A DNA stretch of 49,860 nucleotides from Gemmatimonadota bacterium (GCA_021413975.1 JAIOPJ010000030.1:1-49860); one strand, 5' to 3'; shown: positions 16,455-25,468, numbered from the stretch's first letter. Translations and numbers: made by a program. Notes: generated by a model not told the origin, from the letters alone.

Positions 16455-17408
16455 ATGCGCCGACCTGCTATCATCGCGAGCATCCTAACCCTGCTCCTGG
16501 CGTGCGACAAGCCGCAGCAGCCCGCCCCTGACGTGCCCGACGCGCCGCTCAGCGTCGTCTCCGCCACGTCGAGCATCTTCTTCCAGGTCTACGGCGCCCG
16601 CGAGGAACCTCGCATCGCGCCGTTCGCGATCGTCGAGAACGGCCAGCTCGCGCCGATCTCGCTCGACGCCGACGGCTGGCGCAACGTCGATGCGACCTTC
16701 TTCGACGTCGGCCGCAAGCTCCCGCTCTACCGCGACGGCGTCGCGATCGGGGACGTCGAGATCGTGCGGCGCATGTGGGATCCCAACGAGGGCACGCTCT
16801 ATTCGCTCCCCGGGTGCTCCGAGGTGGTCCCGCAGGCCCAGGGCAAGCTCATCATGAGCAACCGCGCCGAGACGAGCATCGAGTTCCTCGCCTCCTCCAC
16901 GCCGCTGAAGCAGAAGGCCGACACGCGGCCGCTACCGAAGGATCCCGACGCCCAGGCGCGCACCGTCGCCAGTGCGGTCGCCACCGCGGCGCAGGTCGGC
17001 CCGGAGGAACTCAACCACCTCGACTTCATCGGCCGGTGGCTCCGCACGGGTGCCGGACGCGAGGGTCGCACCTTGCTCGCGACGTTCGTCGATGCCGAAG
17101 CGGGCGACGCGGGGCCGGGCGCGGGTCACACGGTGAGCCTGCTCGCGCTCGCCGAGGACTCGGCCGGGACGCTCCTGACGAGCTATCAGCATGTCGACCA
17201 GGGCGAGGCGCGAGGCGTCGAGTTCCGCCGCCTCGTGAACCATGCCGACCTCGACGGCGACGGGATCGACGAGATCATCCTCGAAGCGTGGCGCTACGCC
17301 GCCACGCCGGAGGTCGTCGTCCTCAAGTACGCCGTCGGCAAGTGGAGCGAGAGTTTCCGCGTGAGCCAGAACTGGTGCCTCGACAAGAAGCCGGGCACCG
17401 CCAAGTAG
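16455..17408 (+). CDS. Lipoprotein of unknown function
   Basis: A 317-residue protein with a short signal peptide (residues 3-16) ending in the lipobox LLLAC, so Cys17 would be lipidated. No enzyme motif is recognised. Near the C-terminus an Asp-rich loop HADLDGDGIDEIILE resembles a calcium-binding FG-GAP/VCBS-type loop, typical of extracellular beta-propeller repeats, here present once. Two Cys at ~114 and ~309 could pair in the envelope. It is followed by a strong terminator, so it is probably transcribed alone, sharing its short upstream region with the nurA operon. Confidence 0.65.
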   Translation: MRRPAIIASILTLLLACDKPQQPAPDVPDAPLSVVSATSSIFFQVYGAREEPRIAPFAIVENGQLAPISLDADGWRNVDATFFDVGRKLPLYRDGVAIGDVEIVRRMWDPNEGTLYSLPGCSEVVPQAQGKLIMSNRAETSIEFLASSTPLKQKADTRPLPKDPDAQARTVASAVATAAQVGPEELNHLDFIGRWLRTGAGREGRTLLATFVDAEAGDAGPGAGHTVSLLALAEDSAGTLLTSYQHVDQGEARGVEFRRLVNHADLDGDGIDEIILEAWRYAATPEVVVLKYAVGKWSESFRVSQNWCLDKKPGTAK

Positions 17409-17432
17409 GCCACCGCCGCCGGCATGAATGAG

Positions 17433-17467
17433 GAAGGCCGCGCCTCACGGCGCGGCCTTCTTCGTTC
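17433..17467 (+). terminator. Intrinsic terminator after the lipoprotein gene
   Basis: A perfect 12-bp stem GAAGGCCGCGCC / GGCGCGGCCTTC with TCAC loop (17433-17460), followed by TTCGTT. It lies between two convergent genes and probably serves both. Confidence 0.8.
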
Positions 17468-17489
17468 CGGGACCGCGGGCGGATCCGTC

Positions 17490-17768
17490 TCAGTCGACAC
17501 CCATGTCCCACGCCTGCTCGAGATCCGCCTTGGAGTAGGCGCGGAACGCGGTCAGCGTGGTGGTCTTCACGATTCCGGGCACGGTCGGGAACTGCTCGGT
17601 CACGATCCGCGCGATGTCCTCGTACTCCTTGACCTTCACGATCACCACGAGATCCCACTCCCCCGAGACGGAGTAGACGTCCGTCACCCCCTCGATCCCC
17701 GCGAGGGCCGCGGCGCACTTGGGGATGAGGCGGGGCTCGGCGTGGACGAGGACGATGGTCGTGATCAT
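17490..17768 (-). CDS. Stand-alone Lrp/AsnC ligand-binding (RAM) domain protein
   Basis: A 92-residue protein comprising only the ligand-binding/oligomerisation half of Lrp/AsnC regulators: strand MITTIVLVHAEP, helix, then DVYSVSGEWDLVVIVKVK with the conserved Gly-Glu-Trp-Asp turn and a C-terminal strand IVKTTTLTAF. It lacks the DNA-binding HTH. Stand-alone RAM proteins bind amino acids and may modulate full-length Lrp proteins or enzymes. Its ATG at 17768 overlaps the stop of the upstream unknown gene in an ATGA, so the two are coupled. Confidence 0.85.
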   Translation of the reverse strand: MITTIVLVHAEPRLIPKCAAALAGIEGVTDVYSVSGEWDLVVIVKVKEYEDIARIVTEQFPTVPGIVKTTTLTAFRAYSKADLEQAWDMGVD

Positions 17769-18271
17769 GGGGCGGTGGGGAACGGGGGGACGTTGAGGAA
17801 CCAGAGCCCGGCGATGCGGGATCGTGCATCGACCTCGACCATGAGGTCGCGCGCGACGCGCAGCGCGCGGCTCGAGCGTTGCGGGCCGATGCGGAAGTGT
17901 ATCGTCCGCTCCGCCTTGTCGGCTACGGCCCTGATCGGCGTGTCCACCTCGAGGGCCTCGAGCCCACCGTCCGCGCCGCTCGACGGCACGCGCAGTCTCG
18001 CGGCACCGGCCGCGACGGGTGGTGTGAGCGGCTCCACCGTCTTCACGTCGGGCCAGACCGCGACCTCCACCGCCGCGAGACGTCCCGCACTGAGCTCGAG
18101 CGTGAGCCAGGCACCGTCGGCTCCTTCGATGTCCATCGAGCCCGACAGGCCCTCGCTCACCGCGGCGGAGCGGAGCGTCACGCACAGGATGTCCGTGTCG
18201 GCATCCCAGCGGTACTCCACCGGCGGCAGTTCCGACTCCGCGATCTCCTCAAGCCGCACGTCGAGCGACAC
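17765..18271 (-). CDS. Conserved hypothetical protein
   Basis: A 168-residue soluble protein that I do not recognise. It has two similar beta-rich halves: YRWDADTDILCVTL near the start and AERTIHFRIGP near residue 130, both reading like ligand- or self-association strands, separated by a Pro/Ala-rich linker (residues ~78-100). There is no signal peptide or catalytic motif. It is coupled to the downstream RAM-domain gene by a 4-nt overlap and is about 100 bp downstream of the aminotransferase gene on the same strand. Confidence 0.5.
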   Translation of the reverse strand: MSLDVRLEEIAESELPPVEYRWDADTDILCVTLRSAAVSEGLSGSMDIEGADGAWLTLELSAGRLAAVEVAVWPDVKTVEPLTPPVAAGAARLRVPSSGADGGLEALEVDTPIRAVADKAERTIHFRIGPQRSSRALRVARDLMVEVDARSRIAGLWFLNVPPFPTAP

Positions 18272-18369
18272 CGCTGCCTCCTCTTCGGGTTGCGGCGACG
18301 CTACCGCGCCGCGACTCCATCACCGTCAGCGGAAATCTGCGGACCGGCGCGCGCGAGCGCATGGGGGAT

Positions 18370-19572
18370 TCACCCGGCGCTCATCGCATCGGCGAGCCGC
18401 GCGACGCGGCTACAGGCCTCCACCACCTGCGACCGCTCGGCGGCGTAGGAGATCCGGACCCAGTCGGGCGTCCGGAAGGCCGAACCCGGCACGATCGCCA
18501 CGCCATGCTCCTCGAGGAGCGTGGCGCAGAAGGCCGCTCCGGCGTCGGCACCGGTGCCCGGCACCTTGAGGTAGAAGTAGAAGGCCCCTGCCGGCTGCAG
18601 CACCGTGAGCGCGCTCGACGCGCGGAGGATCGGGAGCGCCGCATCGCGACGCGCCTTGAACTCCGCGACCATCGCGCGCACCGCCTGCTCCACCGGCTCG
18701 CCGAGCGTCAGCGCGGCGAGCGCGGCATGCTGCGAGACCGTCGCCGCATTGCTCGTGGTGTGCGACTGGAACGCATTCATCGCCTTCGCGACCGCCGGCG
18801 CCGAGATCGTCCACCCGATGCGCCACCCGGTCATGGCGTACGCCTTCGCGACGCCGTTGACCACGATCAGGTTGTCACGACGCCCCGCGACGTCGAGCGC
18901 GCCCACCGCCGGCGCGTCGTACGCGATGCGCACGTAGATCTCGTCGCTGATCACCCACCATCCGCGCTCGGCGGCGAGGTCGAGGATCGCGCGCAGCTCG
19001 TCGGGCGAGTAGACCGATCCGGTCGGATTGCTCGGCGAGTTGAGCATGAGTCCGCGCGTGCGCGGCGTCGCATGCCGGGCCAGGCGCTCCGGGTCGACCT
19101 TGAATCCCTTGGCGGGGTCGCCATGCACCTCGACGACCGTCGCGCGGGCGAGGGTGACCATCTCGTAGTAGCTCGTCCAGCTCGGCGTCGGGACGAGCAC
19201 CTCGTCGCCGGGGCCGAAGAGCACCATGCAGGCGTTGAACAGCGACTGCTTGGACCCGTTCGAGACGACGATGTCGGCCGGGGTGACCTTGCCCTCGCCC
19301 TTGTAGTGCCCGTTCGCCTCGGCGGCGATCGCCTCGCGCAACGGGAGGATGCCCTCGACCGCCGTGTAGCGGGTGGCGCCCTTGTCGAGCGCCAGCTTGG
19401 CCGCGGTCCGGATCGGCTCGGGCGTATCGAAGTCCGGCTCCCCCGCCCCGAGGTCGATCACCTCGCGTCCCGCCGCCTTGAGCGCCTTGGCTCGTTGCGA
19501 GACCGCGATCGTGGCCGATTCGCGGAGCTCGGCGATGTTCGCGGAGGGGTGGAACGCGAGCGGTCCGGGCAC
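18370..19572 (-). CDS. Class I/II pyridoxal-phosphate aminotransferase (AspC-like)
   Basis: A 400-residue fold-type I aminotransferase. Features of the aspartate/prephenate aminotransferase Ib subgroup are clear: DLGAGEPDFDTPEPI, the PLP-phosphate region NGSKQSLF, NSPSNPTGSVY, the Asp/Tyr pair ISDEIYVRI, and the PLP lysine in NGVAKAYAMTGWRIGW; the C-terminal Arg for the alpha-carboxylate is in WVRISYA. It would transaminate aspartate (and perhaps prephenate) with 2-oxoglutarate in the cytoplasm. Start GTG 19572 is preferred for the AGGAGG seven bases upstream. Confidence 0.88.
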   Translation of the reverse strand: MPGPLAFHPSANIAELRESATIAVSQRAKALKAAGREVIDLGAGEPDFDTPEPIRTAAKLALDKGATRYTAVEGILPLREAIAAEANGHYKGEGKVTPADIVVSNGSKQSLFNACMVLFGPGDEVLVPTPSWTSYYEMVTLARATVVEVHGDPAKGFKVDPERLARHATPRTRGLMLNSPSNPTGSVYSPDELRAILDLAAERGWWVISDEIYVRIAYDAPAVGALDVAGRRDNLIVVNGVAKAYAMTGWRIGWTISAPAVAKAMNAFQSHTTSNAATVSQHAALAALTLGEPVEQAVRAMVAEFKARRDAALPILRASSALTVLQPAGAFYFYLKVPGTGADAGAAFCATLLEEHGVAIVPGSAFRTPDWVRISYAAERSQVVEACSRVARLADAMSAG

Positions 19573-19716
19573 GATGAGTCCTCCTCGAGGACACGAGGGT
19601 GGAGAGGCGGCAGGGCTGGGCAGGCGCGGCAGCGACCGCGGGGCGACTATATTTCCCGCTCGACGAACGATAACGACCGCGCCCCCGGGCGCGCCATTGA
19701 AAACCGAGGTCCCGCA

Positions 19717-20766
19717 GTGACTGCTCTCGAGCGCGCGACGGCTGGCTCCGTCCGCTCCGCCCATGTGGCGCATTTCCTCCCCCCCGATTGGGGCCGTATC
19801 GCCCAACTCGCGACCCCGGCTCTCGAGCGCTCCACGCGTGACGCCTCGGCTCCCCATCTCCTGATCCTCGTCCCCGACGCCGCCGCCGCGGTGGCGCTCG
19901 CGCGCGCCCTCTCGCGGCTGCCGGCCGCCGAAGGGCGCCGCATCGTCGCGGCCACGAGCGCCTCGCGCACGAAGCGCCTGCTGGCCGCCGGTCCGGCCCA
20001 GGTCGTGATCGGTTCGAGTGCGATCCTCGCACCGGTCGTCGCCTCCACGGCGCTCAAGCTCGACCAGGTCGGCACCGTCTTCTTCGCCGCCGCCGATGAG
20101 CTCGACGCCGACGACGCCGACCTCGCCACGATCCTCACCGAGGTCCCCAAGACGGCGACCCGCGTACTCACCGCGCTCGAAGCGAGCCCGGCCGTGGAAG
20201 CGCTCCTGGAGCGTCACCTCCACAAGGCGCGTCGGATCGTCGACGACGTGGTCCCGGCTGAGCAGGAGACGCCGACCGACGGCGTGACGAACGTCCGCTT
20301 CCTGAGCGTGGGCGGCGCGCCGGCGGACGCTCTGCCGCAGGTGCTCGACGAGGTCGACGCCCCCACCGCGACGATCGTCGTCACCGATGACGCCTCGGCG
20401 GTCGCGGCGCGCGCGATCCTGCGCGCGATCGGCTCCGACAACGACACCCTCGCGCGCGTGACCAACGGCGAGGTCGCCGCCAACACCACGCTCGTCGTGA
20501 CGCTCGGCATCCCCACCGGGACCGTCTGGGCCGGCATCGTGGCCGCCAAGCCGGCGCAGGTCGTGGCGATCATCGCGCCGCGCCAGCGGGCCGCGCTGCA
20601 ACTTCTCGCCGGCGAGTCGCCGGTGGTGCCGTTCGCCGCACGCTCCGCCGTGCTCAAGGCGCGCGCCTACGACGCACGCGCCCGGGCGGAACTGCGCGAC
20701 CTGCTCAGCGCCGGCGTGCCCCAGCGCGAGGTGCTCGCGCTCGAGCCGCTGCTCGGCGAGTTCTAG
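19717..20766 (+). CDS. Degenerate DEAD-box helicase-like protein, N-terminal part
   Basis: A 349-residue two-lobe protein that resembles a DEAD-box RNA helicase with decayed motifs. Lobe 1 shows HLLILVPDAAAAVALARAL (motif Ia-like), QVVIGSSAIL (TPGR region) and, in place of DEAD, FFAAADELDADD; TRVLTALEAS replaces the SAT motif. Lobe 2 has TIVVTDDASAVAARA but no HRxGRxGR. There is no Walker A, so ATPase activity is unlikely. Start GTG 19717 has GAGGT upstream. The frame is closed by TAG at 20764-20766, but the same frame continues open for 530 bp into a basic tail, so this may be the broken first part of one gene. Confidence 0.65.
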   Translation: MTALERATAGSVRSAHVAHFLPPDWGRIAQLATPALERSTRDASAPHLLILVPDAAAAVALARALSRLPAAEGRRIVAATSASRTKRLLAAGPAQVVIGSSAILAPVVASTALKLDQVGTVFFAAADELDADDADLATILTEVPKTATRVLTALEASPAVEALLERHLHKARRIVDDVVPAEQETPTDGVTNVRFLSVGGAPADALPQVLDEVDAPTATIVVTDDASAVAARAILRAIGSDNDTLARVTNGEVAANTTLVVTLGIPTGTVWAGIVAAKPAQVVAIIAPRQRAALQLLAGESPVVPFAARSAVLKARAYDARARAELRDLLSAGVPQREVLALEPLLGEF

Positions 20767-20817
20767 GGCCTCGAGATCGCCGCGGCCGCGCTGAAGCTCC
20801 TCGAGCGCACGCGCGCG

Positions 20818-21297
20818 ATGCAGGACGAGCTGGTGAAGGCCGCCGAGATCCGCGTCCGCACCATCATGAAGGAGGCGATGGCCGAGAAGGAGGCCTCGCG
20901 CGAGCAGGGCGAGCGTGAGGATCGCGGTGAGCGCACCGAGCGTCCGCGCGAGTTCGCACCGCGCACCGGGGCCGGCGCGAGTGGCCCGCGGAGTGGGGGC
21001 AGCAACAGCGGCCCGCGCACCGGCGGCGCCCGTGGCGGATTCGGCGCCCGCAGCGACAAGCCGCGCACCTTCTCGCCTCGCGGCGACAAGCCGGGGTTCC
21101 CGCCCCGGGGCGACAAGCCGGGATTCGCTCCCCGCGGTGACAAGCCGCGTGGCTTCGCCCCCCGCGGCGACAAGCCCGGCTTCGCTCCTCGTGGTGACAA
21201 GCCCGGTTTCGCTCCCCGCGGCGACAAGCCCCGCGGCCCGCGTCGCGATGACGAAGGCGGTCGTGGTGGTCCCCGAGGTCCGAGGACGCCCCGGTGA
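20818..21297 (+). CDS. Basic PRGDKP-repeat tail, probably C-terminus of the preceding gene
   Basis: This is the same reading frame as the preceding gene after its TAG; the 17 codons between the stop and this ATG (GLEIAAAALKLLERTRA) also read as normal protein. The first 40 residues are a charged helix, and the rest is a low-complexity Gly/Arg/Pro tail with about seven repeats of the type G-D-K-P-G-F-A-P-R, like the RNA-binding tails of DEAD-box helicases. No Shine-Dalgarno precedes the ATG, so independent translation is doubtful. Either the TAG is read through, or the locus is a recent nonsense pseudogene, or the base is a sequencing error. Its stop overlaps the tdk GTG. Confidence 0.5.
   Translation: MQDELVKAAEIRVRTIMKEAMAEKEASREQGEREDRGERTERPREFAPRTGAGASGPRSGGSNSGPRTGGARGGFGARSDKPRTFSPRGDKPGFPPRGDKPGFAPRGDKPRGFAPRGDKPGFAPRGDKPGFAPRGDKPRGPRRDDEGGRGGPRGPRTPR
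21052..21246 (+). repeat. In-frame coding tandem repeat (GDKPxFxPR)
   Basis: Seven degenerate 27-30 bp units encode D-K-P-(R)-x-F-x-P-R, with most differences at third codon positions. This indicates selection on the peptide rather than recent DNA slippage. It forms the tail of the helicase-like gene. Confidence 0.8.
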
Positions 21298-21920
21298 GTG
21301 GGGGGTTCCAACTCACTGGCGGCTGGATGGAGGTCATCGCCGGCGTGATGTTCAGCGGGAAGAGCGAAGAGCTCATCCGACGCGTACGCCGTGCGATGAT
21401 CGCCAAGAAACGCGTCCAGGTCTTCAAGTCGCATCTCGATGACCGGTATGCCGGCGGCGTCTACGCCGTCGGCAGTCATGACGGTCGCACGATCGAGGCG
21501 ATCCCGGTGGACTCGTCCCGACAGATCGCGCTCCGCCTCGATCCGCTCGCGCAGGTGATCGCGATCGACGAGGTGCAGTTCCTCGACGCGGGGATCGTGG
21601 CGGTGGCGAGCGACCTCGCCTTGCGCGGCCGGCGGGTGATCCTCGCCGGCACCGACACCGATTTCCGCGGGGAGCCGTTCGGCCCCATGCCCCAGCTCAT
21701 GTGCGTCGCCGAGGTGGTCGACAAGCTGCACGCGATCTGCGTGCTCTGCGGCGCGCCCGCGAGCCGCAATCAGCGGCTCATCGACGGCAAGCCGGCCGCC
21801 TACGATTCGCCCACGGTGATGGTCGGGGGCGCCGAGGCGTACGAGGCGCGGTGCCGGGCATGTCACTCGGTCGCACCTGCGGGCGACACCGGGCAGCTCC
21901 GGCTCGACGCGTCGGGCTGA
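21294..21920 (+). CDS. tdk: Thymidine kinase
   Basis: A 208-residue type II thymidine kinase that phosphorylates thymidine to dTMP in nucleoside salvage. P-loop GVMFSGKS is at residues 17-24, the Asp-Glu of Walker B is in [11 protein letters not shown], the base-binding loop is [13 protein letters not shown], and the structural zinc site is CVLC…CRAC. The C-terminal lasso ([15 protein letters not shown]) is intact. Start GTG 21294 overlaps the stop of the basic tail by 4 nt, so translation is probably coupled to that frame; this supports the tail being translated. Confidence 0.93.
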   Translation: MSGGFQLTGGWMEVIAGVMFSGKSEELIRRVRRAMIAKKRVQVFKSHLDDRYAGGVYAVGSHDGRTIEAIPVDSSRQIALRLDPLAQVIAIDEVQFLDAGIVAVASDLALRGRRVILAGTDTDFRGEPFGPMPQLMCVAEVVDKLHAICVLCGAPASRNQRLIDGKPAAYDSPTVMVGGAEAYEARCRACHSVAPAGDTGQLRLDASG

Positions 21921-21991
21921 GCGTCGGTGGTGCTTGCGATGGAACGCGCGCGCCACCGGTGAGCTGCGAGCAGAGCACTCGTTCCGGAGCT

Positions 21992-22155
21992 CGACTGCTT
22001 CTCACCACCGAGGCACCGAGGACACCGAGAGCCCCGGAGCGCATGACTCTTCACCGGCGCCCCGCAAGCAGTGCCGTCGGGATCACCCGCTGCCACGAAG
22101 GAAGCACAGCCTTCTCTGTGTCCTCGGTGCCTCGGAGGTGAACGTCGTTCGCCGT
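21992..22155. repeat. Family 1 palindromic element, copy A
   Basis: The left flank CGACTGC (21992-21998) leads into the arm CACC…CCGAGGCACCGAGGACAC (22003-22031). The complementary arm is at 22111-22140, followed by the right flank CGTTCGCCG. The loop is about 80 bp. Arms differ at two or three positions. The element lies between convergent tdk and the HEAT gene and fills most of this gap. Copies B and C are at 32544 and 44099. Confidence 0.85.
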
Positions 22156-22199
22156 TCATGGCACGCGGTCAGTCGGCCCGAACGGAGCCGGCCGCCATC

Positions 22200-22985
22200 C
22201 TAGCGCCGCAACAGCACCTCTTCGAAGTACGCGATCACCCGCGGATCCCGCGTCTGCCCCAACCAGAAGATCGCACTCCGCCGCAACTCGGGATCGCGGT
22301 GCGTGCGCGCGATCCGCAGCAGCGCCGGAACCGCTTCGTCCGTGGGCCGTTGCGAGAGCGAGAAGACCGCACTCTTCCTCACCTCACGATCACCGTCGGC
22401 ATCCACGATCTCGGCGAGCCCCTTCGTCGCCTCCTCTGCGGTGCCCTGCCCCAACCAGAAGACCGCGGAGTTGCGCACCTCGCGAGGACGACGGTCGTCC
22501 TTGGCGATCTCGAGCAGGCGCGGCCACGGTCTCGCACCCTGCGCGAGCGTCGCCGGGAAGATCGCCTCCTTCGCCACCGACTCGTTCGCGGTCGACGCGA
22601 GCGCGAGCAGATAGTCGCTCGCCTCGACCGCGCTCACGGCGCCGAGGTCCTGGGCCGCCTGGCCGCGCCACTGTCCACCGACATAGGCCCGCAGCCCGGT
22701 CACCGCCCCGCGCGAGAGGTCGAGCGCGATCCGCACCGGCCCCGGCTCGCACTCCGACTCCCACTCGCGCGACCGGAACTCCCCCTGTGAGATGCTCATC
22801 CGCCCACCGCTCCGGACGCCGATGTTGTCGCGTCCGTTGCCGCACACGCCGTCGGCCGCGGGGAACTCGAACCGCACCGTCCCGGAGTTCACCGCCGAGA
22901 CCCGCGCCGCGAGCCCCTGTGCCGGGAGCCCCGAGGTGGCACCGAGTGTGCCGATCACCGCCAGTGTGTTGACGAACCGTCGCAT
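22200..22985 (-). CDS. Secreted HEAT-repeat protein (short)
   Basis: A 261-residue protein with an N-terminal signal peptide (MRRFVNTLAVIGTLGATSGLP). A unique domain of ~110 residues (Cys at ~47 and ~79) is followed by four ~32-residue HEAT repeats with the signature A-V/I-F-x-x-x-Q (AIFPATLAQ, AVFWLGQGT, AVFSLSQRP, AIFWLGQTRDP). The last repeat is nearly identical in style to that of the upstream HEAT gene, so the two are paralogous. HEAT solenoids mediate protein-protein contacts. It is the fourth gene of the ECF-sigma operon, 154 bp after its paralogue. Confidence 0.7.
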   Translation of the reverse strand: MRRFVNTLAVIGTLGATSGLPAQGLAARVSAVNSGTVRFEFPAADGVCGNGRDNIGVRSGGRMSISQGEFRSREWESECEPGPVRIALDLSRGAVTGLRAYVGGQWRGQAAQDLGAVSAVEASDYLLALASTANESVAKEAIFPATLAQGARPWPRLLEIAKDDRRPREVRNSAVFWLGQGTAEEATKGLAEIVDADGDREVRKSAVFSLSQRPTDEAVPALLRIARTHRDPELRRSAIFWLGQTRDPRVIAYFEEVLLRR

Positions 22986-23139
22986 GGCGCACCGTTCTTC
23001 AAAGGGAGTCGAGCGCACGAGGCGAAACACTTCAGCGGACGCAGGAGGGAGGAGGCGCGGACATCCGACACGGACGGGTTCGGGAATCCCCACGACCGTC
23101 GGTCCTACCACCTGCCACCTCCCACCTACATCCGCGTCC

Positions 23140-24648
23140 TTACTTGTTGATGATCTCCTCGAGCAACTTCGCCACCCGCGGATCGCGCGACTGGCTCAGC
23201 CAGAAGATCGCCTGCCGCCGCAACTCGCGATCCGGTTCCTTCCGCGCGATGTCGATCAGCTTGTCGACCGCCGGCGCATCACGACGCTGCGAGAGGGTGA
23301 AGATCACCTGCTCGCGCAGATCCGTGTCGTCACCGGCATTGTCGTAGATCTCCCCGAGGTCCTTCGCCGGCGCACCCCCCTGTCCGGCCCAGAACAGCGC
23401 CGACTTGCGCAGGTCGATGCTGAGCGTGCGATCCTTCGCTCGCTCCAGCAGGAAGCTCGTGTTCTCGGGCGTGCGACTCTGCGAGAGCGAGAAGAGCACC
23501 TTCTCCTTCGCCTCGTCGTCACTGAGCGTGCTGAATGCCTCGCGCAGCGCCGCGGCGTTCGCGGGGTTCCGCGCCTGGCCCAGCCAGAAGATCGCGTCGC
23601 CGCGCACCTCGTCGTCCACGTCGCGACGCCGGATGAAGTTCCGCAGGACGGCCTGCGAGCGGTCGGAGCGCCCCTGCGCCAGCGAGAAGACCGCCTTCTT
23701 CTGCAGCTCGGTGTCGGATTCGCGGAGCAGGATCTGCTCGAGCACTTCGGTGGCGCGATCGCTGCCCGTCTGCGAGAGCCAGAACACCGCATCCTCGCGC
23801 GTGGCCCGGTCGGGATCGGTCTTGGCGACCTCGAGCAGGAGGTCCACGGCCTCGTCGCTCCGCTTCTGCGAGACGAGGAACACCGCCTTGCGCCGCAGCA
23901 GCTCCGAGCACTTGTCGCGGCGCTGCAGCACCTTCTTGAGGATCGGGATCGCCTGCTCGGCGTTGAGCTGCATCATCGCGTTGAGCGCCTCGATGCGCTC
24001 GTCGTCCACCGCGTCCTCGCATCCCGGCGGGACGTCCGCATCGCGATCGCCGCGCGCATCCATCCGCGCCTCCGCCAGGCCGCGACGCGCCTCGGCGAGA
24101 CCGCGACGCATCTCCGGCTCGGCACGCGCCAGTTCGGCACCGACCGACGCCAGCGCGTCGGCCACGCCCAGCACCGTCGCCTCCGCGATCGACGATGCCA
24201 TGTCGGTCACCGCGATGGCCGCGTCATGGTCGCCGGCGCGCGCGAGGCGACCGTTCACCCGGGCGAGGAGCGCGCTCGATTCGCCGGAGACGTGCGTCGT
24301 CGCCTTGGGGTAGTCCTCCTTCTGCCGCTCCAGCGCCACGACCGCGCGGCGCAGGTCGGACTGCCGCCCCAGGCGCTGCAGCGCGAACGCCTCCCAGTAG
24401 AGCGCATCGCCGGCGTACGCCGACCGCGGGTAGCGCGTGACGATCTCACGGAAGGCGTCGGCCGCCTCCTGCCACGACTCGTCGGAGATCGCGATGCGCG
24501 CCCGACGCCAGAGCGTGTCGGCGGTGTCGCGCGGGGCCCAGCTCGCCGCAGGGACGAACGGGTCCGCGATGCTGTCCGCCGGGTGCGCGGGCACGAGGGC
24601 CGCCCCGGTCGCGAGGGCGGAGACGAGCGAGATGGTCAGGATCTTCAC
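23140..24648 (-). CDS. Secreted TPR/HEAT-repeat protein (long)
   Basis: A 502-residue protein with a signal peptide (MKILTISLVSALATGAALVPA). Residues ~45-115 form a TPR-like segment (SWQEAADAFREIVTRYPRSAY). A charged helical linker (EMRRGLAEARRGLAEARM) follows, then eight ~32-residue HEAT repeats to the end. The repeat signature alternates strictly: FLVSQ, FWLSQ, FSLAQ, FWLGQ, FSLSQ, FWAGQ, FTLSQ, FWLSQ, implying expansion by a two-repeat unit. No catalytic motif is seen, so a periplasmic scaffold is likely. It lies 10 bp after the membrane-anchored partner of the ECF sigma factor. Confidence 0.72.
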   Translation of the reverse strand: MKILTISLVSALATGAALVPAHPADSIADPFVPAASWAPRDTADTLWRRARIAISDESWQEAADAFREIVTRYPRSAYAGDALYWEAFALQRLGRQSDLRRAVVALERQKEDYPKATTHVSGESSALLARVNGRLARAGDHDAAIAVTDMASSIAEATVLGVADALASVGAELARAEPEMRRGLAEARRGLAEARMDARGDRDADVPPGCEDAVDDERIEALNAMMQLNAEQAIPILKKVLQRRDKCSELLRRKAVFLVSQKRSDEAVDLLLEVAKTDPDRATREDAVFWLSQTGSDRATEVLEQILLRESDTELQKKAVFSLAQGRSDRSQAVLRNFIRRRDVDDEVRGDAIFWLGQARNPANAAALREAFSTLSDDEAKEKVLFSLSQSRTPENTSFLLERAKDRTLSIDLRKSALFWAGQGGAPAKDLGEIYDNAGDDTDLREQVIFTLSQRRDAPAVDKLIDIARKEPDRELRRQAIFWLSQSRDPRVAKLLEEIINK

Positions 24649-24658
24649 TGGGTGTTCC

Positions 24659-25468
24659 TCAGGTTCCGGTCGCGCCGGAGCGCAACCGCGTCAGGAGCTG
24701 GGTCTTCTGGAGCGTACGGTCGATCATCGCGCGATCCTCGATGGTGCGGCCCGAGCGCTGCACGAGCTGCACCAGGACCGTCTCGAGGTCCTCAAGGAGG
24801 CGCCGGCGCACGGGGTCGTCGCCGGCGGGGGAATCGAGCAGGAGGCGCGTGTTGGTGAGGATGTCGCGCGCCCAGCGCCCCGTGAGGGAATCGAGCGCGG
24901 CGTCGGCGGGCATCGCCGAGACCACGGCCACGAGCGCTTCGGCGCGCGTCAGATGCTGCTGAGATGCCTCGGAATAGGTGGCCGAGCTGCCATGGCGCTG
25001 GGCGAACGCGTCGGGCGACGGCGCCGGAGCGCGGCTGCCGGAGCGTGTCGATGACGGGGGACGGACGGCCCCGACTCGAGGCGACGCGACCGGAGCGGCA
25101 GGGTCGCCGAGCCCGGCGGTCCCGGGGAGAGCGCCGGACGCGGGAGTCGCGCCGCGGGTGGTCATGGCCGTCGCGGCCGCCACGGCGAGCGAGTCCACCG
25201 CCGGCACCGTGCCCATCTCGCGAGCGAGCATGTACCGACCGATGCCCAGGCCCAGCACGAGCATCGCGGCCATGCCGATCCACGGGGTGGAGCGCACGCT
25301 CAAACGCGGCCTCTCGGTGGTGATCGGCCGCGCTTCCACGGTCGGCCGCGCGACCCGCGCCGCCGCGATCGCCTCCCACATCGCCTCGCGCGGCACCTCG
25401 GCGGGCGGTTCGTTCAACCGCCGCGCCTCCCGCTCCAGGAACGCTTCGAACTGGTCGTCGTTGCTCAT
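24659..25468 (-). CDS. Membrane protein in anti-sigma position
   Basis: A 269-residue protein: a cytoplasmic N-terminus of ~60 residues (FEAFLEREARRLNEPPAEVP, rich in Glu/Arg), one transmembrane helix (WIGMAAMLVLGLGIGRYM), a Pro/Ser/Ala linker, and a helical periplasmic C-terminal domain. This is the layout of an anti-sigma factor, and it directly follows an ECF sigma gene with an ATGA overlap (25465-25468). However, the zinc motif HxxxCxxC of classical anti-sigma domains is absent. Start ATG 25468 is chosen over GTG 25477 because of the overlap and reading MSNDDQFEAF. Role inferred from position. Confidence 0.6.
   Translation of the reverse strand: MSNDDQFEAFLEREARRLNEPPAEVPREAMWEAIAAARVARPTVEARPITTERPRLSVRSTPWIGMAAMLVLGLGIGRYMLAREMGTVPAVDSLAVAAATAMTTRGATPASGALPGTAGLGDPAAPVASPRVGAVRPPSSTRSGSRAPAPSPDAFAQRHGSSATYSEASQQHLTRAEALVAVVSAMPADAALDSLTGRWARDILTNTRLLLDSPAGDDPVRRRLLEDLETVLVQLVQRSGRTIEDRAMIDRTLQKTQLLTRLRSGATGT

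Noticed and set aside
23100..23139. CCACCTGCCACCTCCCACC-type run as a third dispersed repeat family
   Set aside because: Only one short occurrence in this window; it is too little to call a family.
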